This document shows positions 11,398 through 23,046 of a stretch of 64,000 nucleotides of DNA, one piece after another. A model generated the notes under the pieces. That model saw only the letters and a list, made by a program, of their open reading frames with translations, was not told where the DNA came from and did not search any database. The stretch lies in assembly GCA_036417435.1 (NCBI GenBank), contig CM070916.1, positions 20,333,552 through 20,397,551 of the forward strand. The letters run 5' to 3'. Position 1 is the first letter of the stretch. Every line of letters begins with the position of its first letter. This DNA comes from Inia geoffrensis (Eukaryota > Chordata > Mammalia > Artiodactyla > Iniidae). The position numbers were made by a program, and so were the translations under genes.

Positions 11398-11486
11398 CCT
11401 CACTTTCCTATTCTGTAAAATGGGGAAAATAATGGTATCTACCTCACAGTGTTGCTATAATGATTAACTAAAATAATACATGCCAT
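11398..11486 (+). repeat. MIR SINE fragment
   Basis: The conserved MIR core is visible: CACTTTCCTATTCTGTAAAA, then TGGGGAAAATAATGGTATCT and 'acctcacagtgttgctataatgatta'. It is an old, partial copy. Confidence 0.8.
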
Positions 11487-11599
11487 ACTTCATTTAAAAA
11501 AAGAAAAAAACGTATAGGAAGTTTGCCTGAGTTGTTTTCTAGGAACTGGGAGTCATCTATGGCTAGTCTGAGCCTACCTGGTTAAGGCTGGTTAGGACA

Positions 11600-12475
11600 A
11601 AAAAAAAAAAAAAAAATGCATACCATTATGATAAAAAAGGCAAAGGATAACAAGTGCTGGAGAGGGTGTGGAGAAAAGGGAATCTTTCTGCACTGTTGGT
11701 GGGAATGTAAAATGATACAGCCACTATGGAGAACAGTACGGAGGTTCCCCCCAAAATAAAAACAGAATTACCAAATGATCCAGCAATTCTACTTTGGGCA
11801 ATATATCAGAAGGAAATGAAATCACTATTTCAAAGAGATATCTGCAACCCCCAGGTTCACTGCAGCATTATTCACAATAGCCTAGTGATAATGAAAACAA
11901 CCTGAGTGTCTAATCAGTGGATGAAAGGATAAAGAAAGTGTGGTATATACATATACACAATGGAATATTATTCAGCCATAAAAAAGGAAGTCCTGTCATT
12001 TGTGGCAGCATGGACAAAACTTGAGAGCATTATTCTAAGTGAAATAAGTCAGACAAAGAAAGACCAATACGGTATGATCTCACTTATATGTGGAATCTAA
12101 AAAATATGAACTCATAGAAACAAAGAGTAGATTGATGGTTGCCAGGGGCTAGGGGGTGGGGGAAATGGTCAGATGTTGGTCAAAGGGTGCAGACTTCCAG
12201 TTAAAAGATGAGTAAACTCGTCCTGGGGATCTAATGTACAGCATAGCAACTACAGTTAACAATACTATATTGACTATATTGCATACTTGAAAGTTGCTAA
12301 GAGAATAAATCTTAAATATTCTCACCACACACAAAAATGGTAATTATGTGAGGTGACCGATATGATAACCCACCTTACTGGTACTCATTTCATCATATAC
12401 GTGTGTACCAAATCATCACGATATACACCTTAACATATACAATGGTATATGTCAGCTATATCTTAATAAATCTGA
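11600..12475 (+). mobile_element. L1 3' end (L1MA/L1MB-like), about 0.86 kb
   Basis: This contains the end of ORF2 and the 3'UTR of an old L1. Landmarks are 'ctggagagggtgtggagaaaaggg', 'gcactgttggtgggaatgtaaa', 'gcagcattattcacaatagcc', 'tggaatattattcagccataaaa', 'atgatctcacttatatgtggaatctaa' and the terminal 'caccttaacatatacaatggta...tatatcttaataaatctg'. It is 5'-truncated and full of stops, so it encodes nothing. An A-run at 11600-11617 precedes it. Confidence 0.9.
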
Positions 12476-12782
12476 AAAATAGCACATGCCATTATCTACC
12501 TATGATATTTAATTATACATATAATCCATTAACATTCATTGTATGCTTTCTATGCATCAGCCATGGTTCTAACATCATATATATGTCATTTAATGTTATG
12601 CAATAAGTATATTAACTGATTTAGTACTTTTATATAGTAGAAGGCCTATCACAAAAGGACACTTGCTAAATGTCATCTGTCATTACTAAGGCTGGCATGT
12701 GGCAGACGAAGGGGCTGGGAATAACAATAGATGAGGTGATGGTGGCAGAATCCAGGTCATGTGGGTAGCATAGGGTGAAAAC
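12476..12782. other. Unique AT-rich sequence
   Basis: No gene or repeat recognised. Confidence 0.35.
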
Positions 12783-12795
12783 GGGGTGGGGGGGG
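12783..12795. repeat. G-rich run
   Basis: GGGGTGGGGGGGG occurs on the plus strand, a short homopurine run with limited quadruplex potential. Confidence 0.8.
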
Positions 12796-12825
12796 CTTCA
12801 CAGACCCCGAGCATAGGGTGAGAAC

Positions 12826-12975
12826 TTCCAAATGCCAGTCTTTGGACTGCATCAGAATCACCTATAACAATTCTCAAGCCCCACACACAGATGTTTCTGA
12901 TTCAGTGTTTCTGGCAGAAGCTCAGGGATCTGTATTTCTGAAAAACACCCCTGTGCCCAAGTCAGATTTTGAAAT
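12826..12975 (+). repeat. MER5-like hAT (Charlie) relic
   Basis: GACTGCATCAGAATCACCT, then 'tttctgattcagtgtttctgg' and 'ggatctgtatttctgaaaaacacc', follow the MER5A/MER5B consensus order. This is a non-autonomous DNA transposon without coding capacity. Subfamily and ends are approximate. Confidence 0.75.
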
Positions 12976-13753
12976 CAGTGAGAGACACAGTGAAATGGAG
13001 TAGATAGGAACCCTGAGAAGAGAGTCAGGGAGTGATCTGAGATTCAGGAAGACACCTCTGCCATGTGGGAGAGGCTTGGGAAGGGAGAAGGAGAGGCAGG
13101 GAGAGGGCTGGACCCTTTGTGGATGAGACTGGTACACCCACTCTGAGGTCATTTTATTCATTATTAAACATTCTACCTTTTGAGATCTGATCAGGTCTTT
13201 GCAGATTTTGTAAAGAACCTCTCTTTAGATGTAAAATAGTAATAATAATAATAACAGAGAATAAATGTAGTACCATTTGACTGCTTTATCTTGACAAGGC
13301 TTTCCAAGAGACATCAGGAAGAGTAAAGAAGGACTACAGAATGTTTAAGCTCCAAAGCATTTTGATTGTGCAGAAACAGCTTTGAACGTGACACTTTTGC
13401 TCCATTGCTTTTTACCCCTACACGTAGGAAAGTGACACTAGTTTCACCTGAATGATAAAAACAGGAACTTGAATACCGGGAAATCTCTTTAGAAAGAGTA
13501 TTTTCATAGAACTAGTCAGATTTAAAGTCACTTTTACATTTTCTAGACTCATCTTTTCACAGAATCCTTACCGGATATTTGAAGCATCATTTACCTAAGA
13601 GTTAACATTATATAATAACTGCAGATAAAAGTTTTTGTCAAAACAATAATAACTGGTTCTTATTAGGCACATGATAAAGAGGTTCATTATAAAATATAAG
13701 AGTACCTGGAAAATGGGAGCTGCTCAATAAAGGTTGTCTGAATGAGGGAGTGA
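12976..13753. other. Unique sequence
   Basis: No gene. A short (TAA)n run occurs at about 13239-13252. A possible L2-like tail lies near 13690-13745, too weak to call. Confidence 0.35.
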
Positions 13754-13773
13754 ATGTATGTATGTATGTATGT
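13754..13773. repeat. (ATGT)n microsatellite
   Basis: About five units of TGTA/ATGT. Confidence 0.9.
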
Positions 13774-13899
13774 TTGATTAAAATGGTAATTTCTGCCTCA
13801 TCTAACAGTGTGCTGGGTCAACAGGTATTTATGATAACATAAAATTAGAAATATTCTAATGTCCAATAAAACTTGTTCATAGGTATAAGTGCTTACTAT

Positions 13900-14075
13900 G
13901 TACTGCTTTTGATCCTTAGCATACACTCGTGAGGTAGGTCCTAGTATAAGTCCCACTTCACAAGTGAGGAAACTGAAGGTCAAATTTGATCTAAAGTTTT
14001 CTTAAAGTAAAGATGTCATCAGGATTGGAACATAGGCTGGTCTGCTACCGTGTATGCACACTAAACTCCATGACC
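13900..14075 (-). repeat. Antisense MIR SINE
   Basis: 'gaggtaggtcctagtataagtcccacttcacaagtgaggaaactgaaggtc' followed by 'ggattggaacataggctggtctgc' is the reverse complement of a MIR, including the degenerate tRNA B-box end. Confidence 0.75.
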
Positions 14076-16535
14076 AACAGCTCTTTCAATACGGGACTAG
14101 TTAAATTTTGCAACCGACACATGATAAAAATACTATGCAACCATTTAAGTCATGCTTTACAAGACAGCTTAGTACTATGTTTCAAGCATTTCTAATGTTG
14201 ATTGAAAAAAAAGATGATTTGCAGAAGAGTAGGTGAGTTGCAGCACAGTGTGTAAAAAATTAACCCAGCTTAAAAACACACAATTATAAATATATGTAAA
14301 ATACTAACATAACACACAACAAAATATTAAGAGTAGTTAGCATTTTTTCCCTGGGAGACAGAACAGTGAATAATAAGTTTTTTATTCTTTACACTCTTCT
14401 ATATATGTCTCTACAAATAACAGGTTCTAACAGTATAATAAAAAGAAAAATATTTAAAGTATAACTGTTGTTTAAAGAAGTAGAGAGTAGTTTATAACAT
14501 ACAATCATCACTTTCCTGCTGTCTGCCATATTCTGAAATATATTTGAATTCCTGTTATTCCAAAGTTACCCAAGTCTTTATTTCTCTCCTTTTTTTTCCA
14601 TTTCTTATCTTCTATTTACTTACCCTAAGAGTTATACTGACCCTACTTCCTTCATCTTTGTTCCAAATAAATTTTCCAACAAAATTATAACACAAGACAA
14701 CTTTTGTTACATCCTTCATTGGCCTTGAAAATATATTTGGTGATGAACTATCTGTAAGATCACAGAATTTAATGTTTATGAGCGTGTTTCAAATTTAGAT
14801 GCCACTAAGTGATAAATAAAATAATGAATACATTAACAGATAAGTAACTTCACTAGTCAAGGAGGTATTTATATGCAAGTAGCCCTGATGAAACTGAACC
14901 TCTCAAGAAAACAAAGCAAAGTTTTGTTTTGGAAACTCTAGGTGTAACTATATAAAGACAAAAAAAAAAAAAATGAGGTTGAAATGATGCCACTCAACAT
15001 TTTTTTTTTTTCTTTAAAGCGAAACTGGGTTGGGCAACATATCAATTCACACCTTTAGCCTACAAGGAGCTGCTGTCTATTTGGTAACATTAATAAGATG
15101 ACTAATAAGACTAAAAAACTCCATTGACTTGCATAAAAAAAAAAGAGAGAAAAAAATGACATTCTTTGAGCTTTTTTTCTTCTAGATGGAAAGGAGATGT
15201 GATGGTTGAGCTTAATCAGTCTCTTGGGCCCTTAAGTAGCCACCTGTGGAGATGGCAGAGCAATGAGACAGACCTTGGGCTGTTCTTATTGATTACAGAA
15301 CTACCTTGTCAGCTCTGTACTGTTAACAGCTGGGCTTTATTTACATAAGAGAAATACATTTTATTTGGATTCAGCAGTTACTTTGATTTTCCTGTTATTT
15401 GAAGACAGGAAATGTTATTCAATTGAAGAAGCCATTTTTGGGCTTACATTTAATTATTCAAATAAAGTTAGGGATAATTATCAAGATATTGCCCGTTGCC
15501 TCATTTAGAAAAAAATACTTATACATACAGATAATGATTTAAAGAAAGAATATTTTTAGTTTTTGTTTTAATTTGTAGGGCTAATTCTTAGGTATGCCTT
15601 TTAGTTTGCCCATGTAGATGTAATTTAGGAATAGCTTTTCCCCTCTTTGTTACCACATTTACCTAGTTTCAGTGAAATTATATTTGAGGGTTCTTTAATA
15701 AAAATTAATTCTACATGTTTTATTTCTCTGCTCAGAATCTTCGTTTCTCTACACAAGTATGTCATTTTTGACACAAATATCTTCATGTGCCATCTAAGGA
15801 AAGTGCTATAATAAATTTGCATCTCTTTATTGCAAAAGGAAATTTTCACACAATTTATTTAATGATCACATTATGCAAAATGAATAAATTTTTTGGCTTT
15901 TTGAGATCCTATTTACTCTGCTATCTTTGTTTCAGTTTTGGAGCATTCATTCTGTGGTATTGTTTTATTACAGGGATTAAAAACTGAGCAACAATGAAAG
16001 AAAAACAGCTTTTTTATTACTTATGTAAAGCCTACTTCATGCATCAAATGATGCCCAGGATAATGTCAAAACATGTACAGAAAGAAAAATGGCACCCACC
16101 TCCTCAATAATTATGTAGCTTCATAGCCCTGTGATGATGTACATTTGGGATTATTCTGGGAGCTACTGAATCAAAACAAGACAGCGGAGATCAATCACAA
16201 TCCTGGGAACCAGAGGAGGCCAGCACAATTCTGAGCTGCAGGAGGCCCCAGTGTTTGAAACAATAGACAATGTCTTGCCATAATTCTTTAGTACAAAAAA
16301 AGAAGAGCAATTGTCCCTCAAATTCCAGCTAAATGATTTTGCTCCTTTCAACTTTTTTTCTGTTATGGAAAAACAGGTGTGTGATTTCAGGAAAAATTTC
16401 ATTTGCTCTTCATTCCCCAAACTAGTGTTCTAGTTCACATGAGGCAAAGAACCAGTTACTGTCTGGATTTCTAATCAGTCCAGAACTCTTGAGAACAATC
16501 TTCCTTGTTTGTGATGTAAGTAAATCTTGTGACAA

Positions 16536-16537
<2 letters not shown>
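14076..16537. other. Unique sequence, mostly AT-rich
   Basis: No exon, RNA gene or confident dispersed repeat was seen in about 2.4 kb. An A-run at 14960-14973 and a T-run at 15000-15011 face each other across about 25 bases and could form a weak hairpin. Open frames are short (up to 85 codons) and carry no domain. If the region is of interest, this stretch is suitable for a cross-mammal conservation check. Confidence 0.4.

Positions 16538-16585
<48 letters not shown>
16538..16585. repeat. (AC)n microsatellite
   Basis: An uninterrupted dinucleotide array of about 24 units, which is long enough to be polymorphic. Confidence 0.98.
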
Positions 16586-16586
<1 letters not shown>

Positions 16587-17849
16587 GAGGAACAGTATTC
16601 ACAGACACTCAGAAATGTTCACTACTGGAGGTTTGAATACTTCTCTCTATCTCTCTTTCAGGACTCATCTTAACAGTTGTACATGCTTTTATAACGTTAA
16701 AGGGCTGTAAATGCCTTTGCTACTAACTAAAGGAGGCATTTAATAAGACAGTAGTTTGTTCTAGGTGTATGATTCGCCCACATATCTGAAAGGTGGTATT
16801 ATTCAGTTGCTAATTCATTCAACACTTAGCCTCAATTATATATTCAATACAATCTGGCCATCAGGAGAGAAACATCTACATTTGCTGCACCCAATATTGC
16901 CCAAAGTAGAGTTCTGGTTTTTGCACTGGCAATTGGCATTTACTATGAACATGTATGTTCCCAGTGTTCAGGTTTTGCACAAATTTTTCTTTTGTGTGAA
17001 AGATCTTCCTAGTATTCTCTTAATTTCCTGACCATCAACTATATAGAAATTTTGCCTATTAAATATAAATTTATTTTCTCATGAATTCGGTCAAAGATAG
17101 TCAGACAAAGGCACATCTTCTTCAATGACACAAATAGCTGGAATATCAACCCAAATTAGGATGTACACCTGCCAGATCCATACCATAGAAGGGGAGCCCC
17201 TAGAACTGACATAGATCTCTATTCTCAGAAGGAACTGGAGTTCCCAAATGTGAGAATAAAAAATTCTAAATAGCCCATCCAAAAATCTTTTGAGTAGATC
17301 TATGAGAACGAGAGCTGCAGGCAGGCCATAGGAACAGCAGGGCTGTCTTTGTATAAACTCATGTCAACACCATATGGCAGGGGAGGTGTTGCTGAAGCAA
17401 AATCCAGTTTTACAGAGTTTGATCAACAGTATATTTTACAATCCAACAGCTGGGAAAATCTGCTCCATCTTATAGAAGCCATTTTTATTTTGGATTTCCT
17501 GTCACTAGTAGACACACCTAATCCTTACTAAGTTGGTGACTGCGGAAGGAAAGTAGTTATGAGAGAAATGAAAGCTTTTAGCACAAAAGGGACAGTTTGA
17601 TTTTTGACCTAGAGGAAAAAGAACTACCTAAGTAACGATCTATAAGTGAATAAATAATTAAATAATTTAGTGTTAATACCTATACAACTAACCTTTTCAG
17701 TTAAAATTTTCAAGCTATAGCAACTAAAATTCTTCCCTGACCTCTCCCTAAGTCTCTCCCAAACAGCAGATGGGCAAGTTTTCCCCCACCTCTCTCTGCT
17801 TCCACACTCTTGTCCAAACATCTGGTACTAAATCACTTTGTATTAGGGT
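16586..17849. other. Unique sequence
   Basis: Nothing recognisable. Open frames are short. Confidence 0.35.
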
Positions 17850-17955
17850 TGCTTGTTTCTATGTTTGTCTTCTCCTTTAGAATTTGATCGCTTTGAACAC
17901 AGGGATTACATTTTTGAATCCCATTGGCTGACAATAAATATTTATTTAATTGTGC
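17850..17955 (+). repeat. Probable L2 3' end
   Basis: 'ctcctttagaatttgatcgctttgaacacagggattacatttttgaatccc' ending in GACAATAAATATTTATTTAA follows the L2 terminal pattern. It is diverged. Confidence 0.5.
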
Positions 17956-18695
17956 ACAAAAATGTATATTTCATTGTTTTATGGGAAAGTCCTGCTCTGG
18001 TTAAACTGTAGTAGATCATGGGCCCCTATTCGCAATGGATGAAAGCTAGAAATGATTAGCAATGATTTGCTTCCATTCACGATCATAGAAAATTTCTAGT
18101 TTAGTTGTATTCACCCAAAGTACCACAGAACTCTTTGGGGGCGGGGGAGTTCTGCAAATTTGAAAGGGATTCTGCCATACTATTATGATTGCAGGAGGAA
18201 ATCGAAGAAAAGGAAGATGTCATTTATCAGATGTATCTTGAATGATTAGTAAGAAACTGGGCCACATGAATGGATAAAATAAAGAGAAATAAAGTATTGC
18301 TGAAGACAGCAATTGGAATTTCAGTGGCTTCCACACCATTACAATATCTCTAATGGAAATAGCTACCAAAAGAGATGACTGACAACTAATTTATGAACAA
18401 ACACAGGAGGCTGTGAAATAATTTGGAGGAAAATGGAAGAATGCATTATTTTTACATGAGCTTAAGTGCATATTTTATGTGAGTACCACAGAGATTGAGG
18501 ACAGAGAAAGGCTTAGGTTGGCGAATGAGCATCTGAAAGCAAAGTGAAACTGGGCTAGAGTAATAAGCAGCCAGATCTTCCTCATGTTTCAGCACCAGAA
18601 AATTATGCAAATAGTCACAGCATTTTCCCTAATAAATTCCATTTCCTCTGCCACTGACATGATTTGAATACAAAATGGAAAATTAAAATTTCCTA
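17956..18695. other. Unique sequence
   Basis: No gene or family repeat. A GGGGGCGGGGGAG run sits at about 18137-18149. Confidence 0.35.
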
Positions 18696-19042
18696 AGTTT
18701 TTTATTTTATTTTATTTATTTTTTTTTTAATTTTTTTTTTTTTAATGTATTTATTTCTTTCTTTATGGCTGTGTCGGGTCTTCGTTTCTGTGCATGGGCT
18801 TTCTCTAGTTGTGGCAAGCGGGGGCCACTCTTCATCACAGTGCGCGGGCCTCTCACTATCGCAGCTTCTGTTGTTGCGGAGCACAGGCTCCAGACGTGCA
18901 GGCTCAGTAATTGTGGCTCACGGGCCCAGCCGCTCCGCGGCATGTGGGATCTTCCCAGACCAGGGCACGAACCTGTGTCCCCTGCATTGGCAGGCGGACT
19001 CTCAACCACTGCGCCACCAGGGAAGCCCAGTTTTTTATTTTA
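18696..19042 (-). mobile_element. Antisense long-form CHR SINE
   Basis: Read on the minus strand, the body at 18710-19028 starts GGGCTTCCCTGGTGGCGCAG, carries A and B boxes, and ends with the extra 3' segment ('gaagagtggcccccgcttgccacaactagagaaagcc...gaagacccgacacagcc') and an A/T-rich tail. The duplication AGTTTTTTATTTTA is perfect at 18696-18709 and 19029-19042. Open frames up to 123 codons across it are SINE read-through. Confidence 0.95.
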
Positions 19043-19341
19043 AACAAATTTTTATTTATCACAAATTAATAAAGCCCACTTCTCCTACTCCCCCTACAAG
19101 GACAAATTTTGGATGACTAATTCGCCCACTAAATAACAGAGTAAAAATATTCACTGATTCTAAAAGACGGGGTATTTTTTATTTGCATAAGAAAACGTCA
19201 TGTACTTGGGATATGCTGTTATATTCTTTCAGAGAAACTTTTCCAGTGGTCTCATCAGATAAGAAAGAGCAATTAACACACGCTCAGGAATAGCTACCTG
19301 CCCTGTGATAGAGCAGACGTTTTGCTCTGAAATCGGGGATC

Positions 19342-19700
19342 AAAGATAATGAGTCCATCGTGGGCTGCCCGTGCCCTGGTCATTGATAGCGCAGGGAGAG
19401 GAGTTGCTGAAAGCCTTTCCCCGTGTTTGGAGGGTTCACTCCTGTCCCTTGCAAACTCTGGAGCTTTCGTACATGTCTTTCTTCCCACTGATTTGTGTTG
19501 CTTCCTGGTCCCTGGCACTGTGTGCTCACTGAGTGCCCCTTTTCCCGAACAGCGCCCTGCCTTAGCAGTTCACGGGCTGGCAGTGGAGGGCTCCCCTCCG
19601 GAAGTTTTCTCTGATTCCCCATCGCACCCCTTCCTCATCCCACATTCTCAGCCCCGCCCCTCAGCACTGAAAAAAAAAAAAAAAAAAGATAATGAATCCA
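19342..19700 (+). mobile_element. Unidentified poly(A)-tailed retrocopy with target duplication
   Basis: A GC-rich 327-bp insert (19358-19684) ends in 17 adenines and is flanked by AAAGATAATGAGTCCA (19342-19357) and AAAGATAATGAATCCA (19685-19700), which match at 15 of 16 bases. These are the marks of L1-mediated insertion of a reverse-transcribed RNA. The insert is neither CHR nor L1, and I do not recognise its parent. There is no AATAAA just before the A tail. An open frame (19349-19777) crosses it and its flanks but shows no domain and is probably accidental. The parent is best guessed as an mRNA 3'UTR, a 5'-truncated mRNA or a non-coding RNA. Absence of introns cannot be judged. Confidence 0.8.
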
Positions 19701-19884
19701 AAATCAGGCAGGAGATGAAGACTTTTCAAGACATTTCAAAAGGATCTGAAAGTTCATATATCTCCTTTTTTTTTTAACAACATGATAATTAAACATTATT
19801 CTGAATTCAAATCAAGCCAAAGCACAAAATATTTGAGTTAATAAATTAATAGCTATTTAAAAGGTTTTAGTTAGTTTACACTCT

Positions 19885-20110
19885 GTTGTTGGTCAAATTC
19901 CCTAGAAGCAGAGCCTGGGCCGGGGATGCTTGTTATGAGTGGTATATTGGGGGTACACGCTCAAGAGGAATCTGTAAGGAAGTGAGAGGCAGGATAAGGA
20001 AAGGGATGGAGCTACCACAGGTATGCTTCCTGCTGGAGGCTGCTTTCAGCCTGATCCTACAAAGAGCTCTGGAGAGTGAGCTACCCCACAGGGTAAATCC
20101 TGCCTTGAGG
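19885..20110. repeat. Unclassified dispersed-repeat-like segment
   Basis: 'ccctagaagcagagcctgg' with 'ggggatgcttgttatgagtggtatattggggg' and 'ggaatctgtaaggaagtgagag' resembles a common mammalian interspersed sequence of the pattern 'ctagaaacagagcctgaggcaggg...gtgatttattgggagg'. I cannot name the family with confidence. A related word order occurs near 53210-53270. Confidence 0.4.
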
Positions 20111-20831
20111 CAAAGGCACAGCCTTTTTTGTCTATTTCCCTATTCAAACACATAGAGACTTCAGTGAGACAGGAAACTCCCTATCCGTCCGTCCATCGGT
20201 GGTGGCAGATTGCCCCCATCTCCTGGATAGAGAGGAAGGGAAAGAAGTGCAACTTCTCAAGCCAGACGGCTCCTGTGAGGGGCGCAGTTTTGGGAAAAAG
20301 GTGTGGCTGTGGGTCTCGGAAGCCTCTACAGGGGATCCGGGTGTGGCACCAACACTCTCTATTACACACTCGGTCAAACGGCTGCCCTATTTCCAATATA
20401 AAGAATACTGCTTAGCTGGATTCTTCCTGGGCTTCTTATAGGAGGTCATAAACCACTGCATCCCATTACCATCTTTCCACTGTCTAAGAACAAATCAAGG
20501 GTGGGGGGGGGAATCAAAAGTCAAACCATCCTTTTATGGCTCAGGAAAACAAAGAAATTATTCAATAGTTTATTCAAAATCTAAAACTTTAATAGAAGGG
20601 CTGGTTCCACTGATTTGTTTTTTCATATGCACCAATCCCTGTGGATACCTCGTTAGCTTTGGTTTTTAAAATTCCCTTTGGTGACAAGCCATTAAAGAGG
20701 GGAGGAGAACCTCAGCCGGTACAGGCACACACTGTCTGCAAGGTGGATTTTATGGATGTGTTGTAGTCATGTTCTTAGGCTTCCATTTGCTGTGCTAGGG
20801 AATCAGAAGATGTCTCTTAGGCCCCAATCCA
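20111..20831. other. Unique sequence with a G-run
   Basis: No exon or repeat family was recognised. Overlapping open frames of 71-95 codons on both strands have no recognisable domain. A GTGGGGGGGGG run is at 20501-20511. Confidence 0.4.
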
Positions 20832-20990
20832 TTTGGCACAGTGGAAAAACAGCCTGCCTGAGAGCCAGGAAGGGAGCTCTCTTCAAGCTCTGATAAAAGT
20901 GTTGAGGTATGTCACATCCTTCCTAGAACTTGGTTTTTCCATTTGTTAGCTGTCCAGGGTTGGAGTCTATAATTTCTAAGGGTGCTTCTG
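20832..20990 (+). repeat. Probable MIR SINE
   Basis: 'ggcacagtggaaaaacagcctgcctgagagccaggaaggg', then 'catccttcctagaacttggtttttccatttgttagctg', follows the MIR order (head, then the core around the pyrimidine-rich segment). It is diverged. Confidence 0.5.
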
Positions 20991-21532
20991 TTTTTAAGAC
21001 CTATTTTGCTGAGAGTCAGTATAATTTAGCCAGCTTACGGTGAATAGACTAGACTGCTGGCCTCTGATTCCTGGGCTTCTCAAACTATTTGTAGCTGTTC
21101 TGGGAGAGGATAGCTTTTTAGAAATTCCTCATCTTTCATGGGCCCGTATAATATATGGTCCTACTGCACCTGTCTGTGCTCACACCAGATGGCACTCACT
21201 GTGCAGGCTTGAAAAAACCTGGAGAGGTCTATGCCCTATTCAGTGAGATGAGTCCCCTGACTCCACATTTGGATGTTACATCAATGTCAAGTGGTTATAG
21301 AAGTTTCTAAATGCTTACTCTCAATTTCTGTACTTAATCTGTCATGGACCAGTAAATAGCAGTTCATTGACTGGTCTAAATTGCAGAACACTCTTTGGGT
21401 ACCACTGCTCTACCGTTATTAATTCACTGCTTCAGTAACAAGACCGTTAGGTAAGATGAAAATGACCCTGTTCCTTTACTACCCTACCCTCAGAACTTGG
21501 AGAGTGATCTATCAAACTAAAAGTGTAGTCAT
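20991..21532. other. Unique sequence with a possible hAT end
   Basis: No gene. 'gcagaacactctttgggtaccactgctc' at about 21383-21410 is like the end of a MER5-type element but is too short to call. Confidence 0.35.
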
Positions 21533-21715
21533 GCTGTCCAATATGGTAGCCACTAGCCACATGTGGCCATTTAATTTAAATTTATGTCAATTAAAATAGA
21601 AATTCAGTTCTTCAGTGACTAGCCACACTGCAAGTGATTAATAGCCACATGGCTAGTAGCTACTATACCGGAGAGTACAGATAGAGAGTATTTCCATAAC
21701 CCTAGAAAGCTCTCT
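21533..21715. repeat. Palindromic non-autonomous DNA transposon relic
   Basis: The left end, GCTGTCCAATATGGTAGCCA, is repeated in inverted, degraded form at the right ('agccacatggctagtagctactatacc'). The middle is an AT-rich stretch with 'ttaatttaaatttatgtcaattaaaat'. It belongs to the common mammalian 'gtagccactagccacatgtggct' family, whose formal name I do not assert. Confidence 0.7.
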
Positions 21716-22444
21716 CAGCTAACGCTGCCCTAGGACCACCATACAGTTTTCTGTAGTTTCAATCCAAGTATGTTTTGGGCACTTCCTACTAACATCATTG
21801 TGTCTTTGTCAACATATCAGAGCTATCTTAAGGCTCACAAAAAAGATCTGTCCAAGTTCTCAGTATCATCATGTCATTATCAACTATAAGTGTTTTTAGG
21901 GCACTATACTGACCATCATCATTCAAAATAAAGACAAGAATTATTAGTGCATGCACTCCAAGTACTTATAGAATGGTTAGGGAGTCAGCAGTATTTAGAA
22001 AATAAAAATACAAAGTGATTTTAGCTATGCTTTCAATAAATGATGTAGATAAGAAGTTTCTCCTTCTTTGGCTAGATTATAAACTATTTGAGGTTATAAG
22101 AAAAAGGCCAGTTGAGTATAGGGAGTTTACCTTGTAGACTAGAATCACCAAAAAAGCCCACGCTAAAGGGTGAGACCTAAGCTGACCTTGAAGAAAGAGC
22201 AGAGATTGACTAAGTATTAAAGAAGTGGAATATATATGTGAGTATATAAATATATATATCCACACACAAATATGTATATATGTTCATATGTATTCCTATT
22301 TCAGCTATACTTGTAGACCATGTTTTAAATTCTGTCTTAAGTTCTGCTAAAAATGAGAAATAAATTCATTTAATATGTCCTCTTCTTATTCAAAGTGGGT
22401 GCGTTCTGATGTTCTTTGTGATATACAAAACTTTGGCTATTTAT
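21716..22444. other. Unique sequence with an AT/TATG-rich patch
   Basis: No gene. 22225-22295 is a low-complexity TATATATATCC/ATGTATATATG patch. Confidence 0.35.
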
Positions 22445-22800
22445 TTTTTTAGTGGCGTTAAACAACACAAATTTATTATCTAACAATTTTGGAGATCAGA
22501 AGTCCAACATGAGTTGTACGGGGTTAAGGTCAAGCTGTCAGTCAGCAGGGCTGCATTCCTTTCTGAAGGGTTTAGTGAGGACTCTGTTTCACTACCTTTT
22601 CCAGCCTTTAGAGGCAGCCTGCAGTCCTTGGTTCCTGGCCTCTTCCTGCATCTCCAATGAAATCTTTCTCACATAGCATCTTCTAACCTCCTCTTTAGCT
22701 TCCCTCTTCCACTTTCAAGGACGCTTGTGATTACGTTGGGTCCACCAGGAAAACCCAGGACAATTTCCCAATGTTAAGGTCATCTGATTAGGAACTCTAT
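22445..22800 (-). repeat. Antisense MLT1-type (ERVL-MaLR) LTR
   Basis: Read antisense, the order matches MLT1 LTRs. 'agtggcgttaaacaacacaaatttattatctaacaattttggaga' corresponds to the LTR 3' end. The segment 'cagggctgcattcctttctgaaggg' follows, then 'gacgcttgtgattacgttgggtccacc...ccaatgttaaggtcatctgattagg'. This is a solo, partial LTR of an ancient retrovirus-like element, and no coding sequence is left. Confidence 0.8.
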
Positions 22801-23012
22801 TCTTATTTATTTTTTAACATAAAATACTTTGGGCAGTTGCCAAAGCTCTCCATTCTTTGCCTTTCCTCTATTTCACTAATTGCTCAGGGAGAAAACAAAC
22901 AATTAAGGCTTCATATATTATAATGCTTCTTTTTAACAGCTCTGGACTTTTTCACCCGCTCCATTGCCTTCCCGGGAGACTGAACGTCTGCAGGTCACGG
23001 ACACCACTGTAG
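22801..23012. other. Unique sequence
   Basis: Nothing recognised. Confidence 0.3.
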
Positions 23013-23046
23013 GCAGTACTTACGAGGGAGCAGTACTTACGAGGGA
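23013..23046. repeat. 17-bp perfect tandem duplication
   Basis: GCAGTACTTACGAGGGA occurs twice in direct tandem at 23013-23029 and 23030-23046 with no mismatch. Confidence 0.95.

Noticed and set aside
18745..19116. Open frame of 123 codons on the plus strand
   Set aside because: It covers the antisense CHR SINE at 18710-19028; no protein family is implied.
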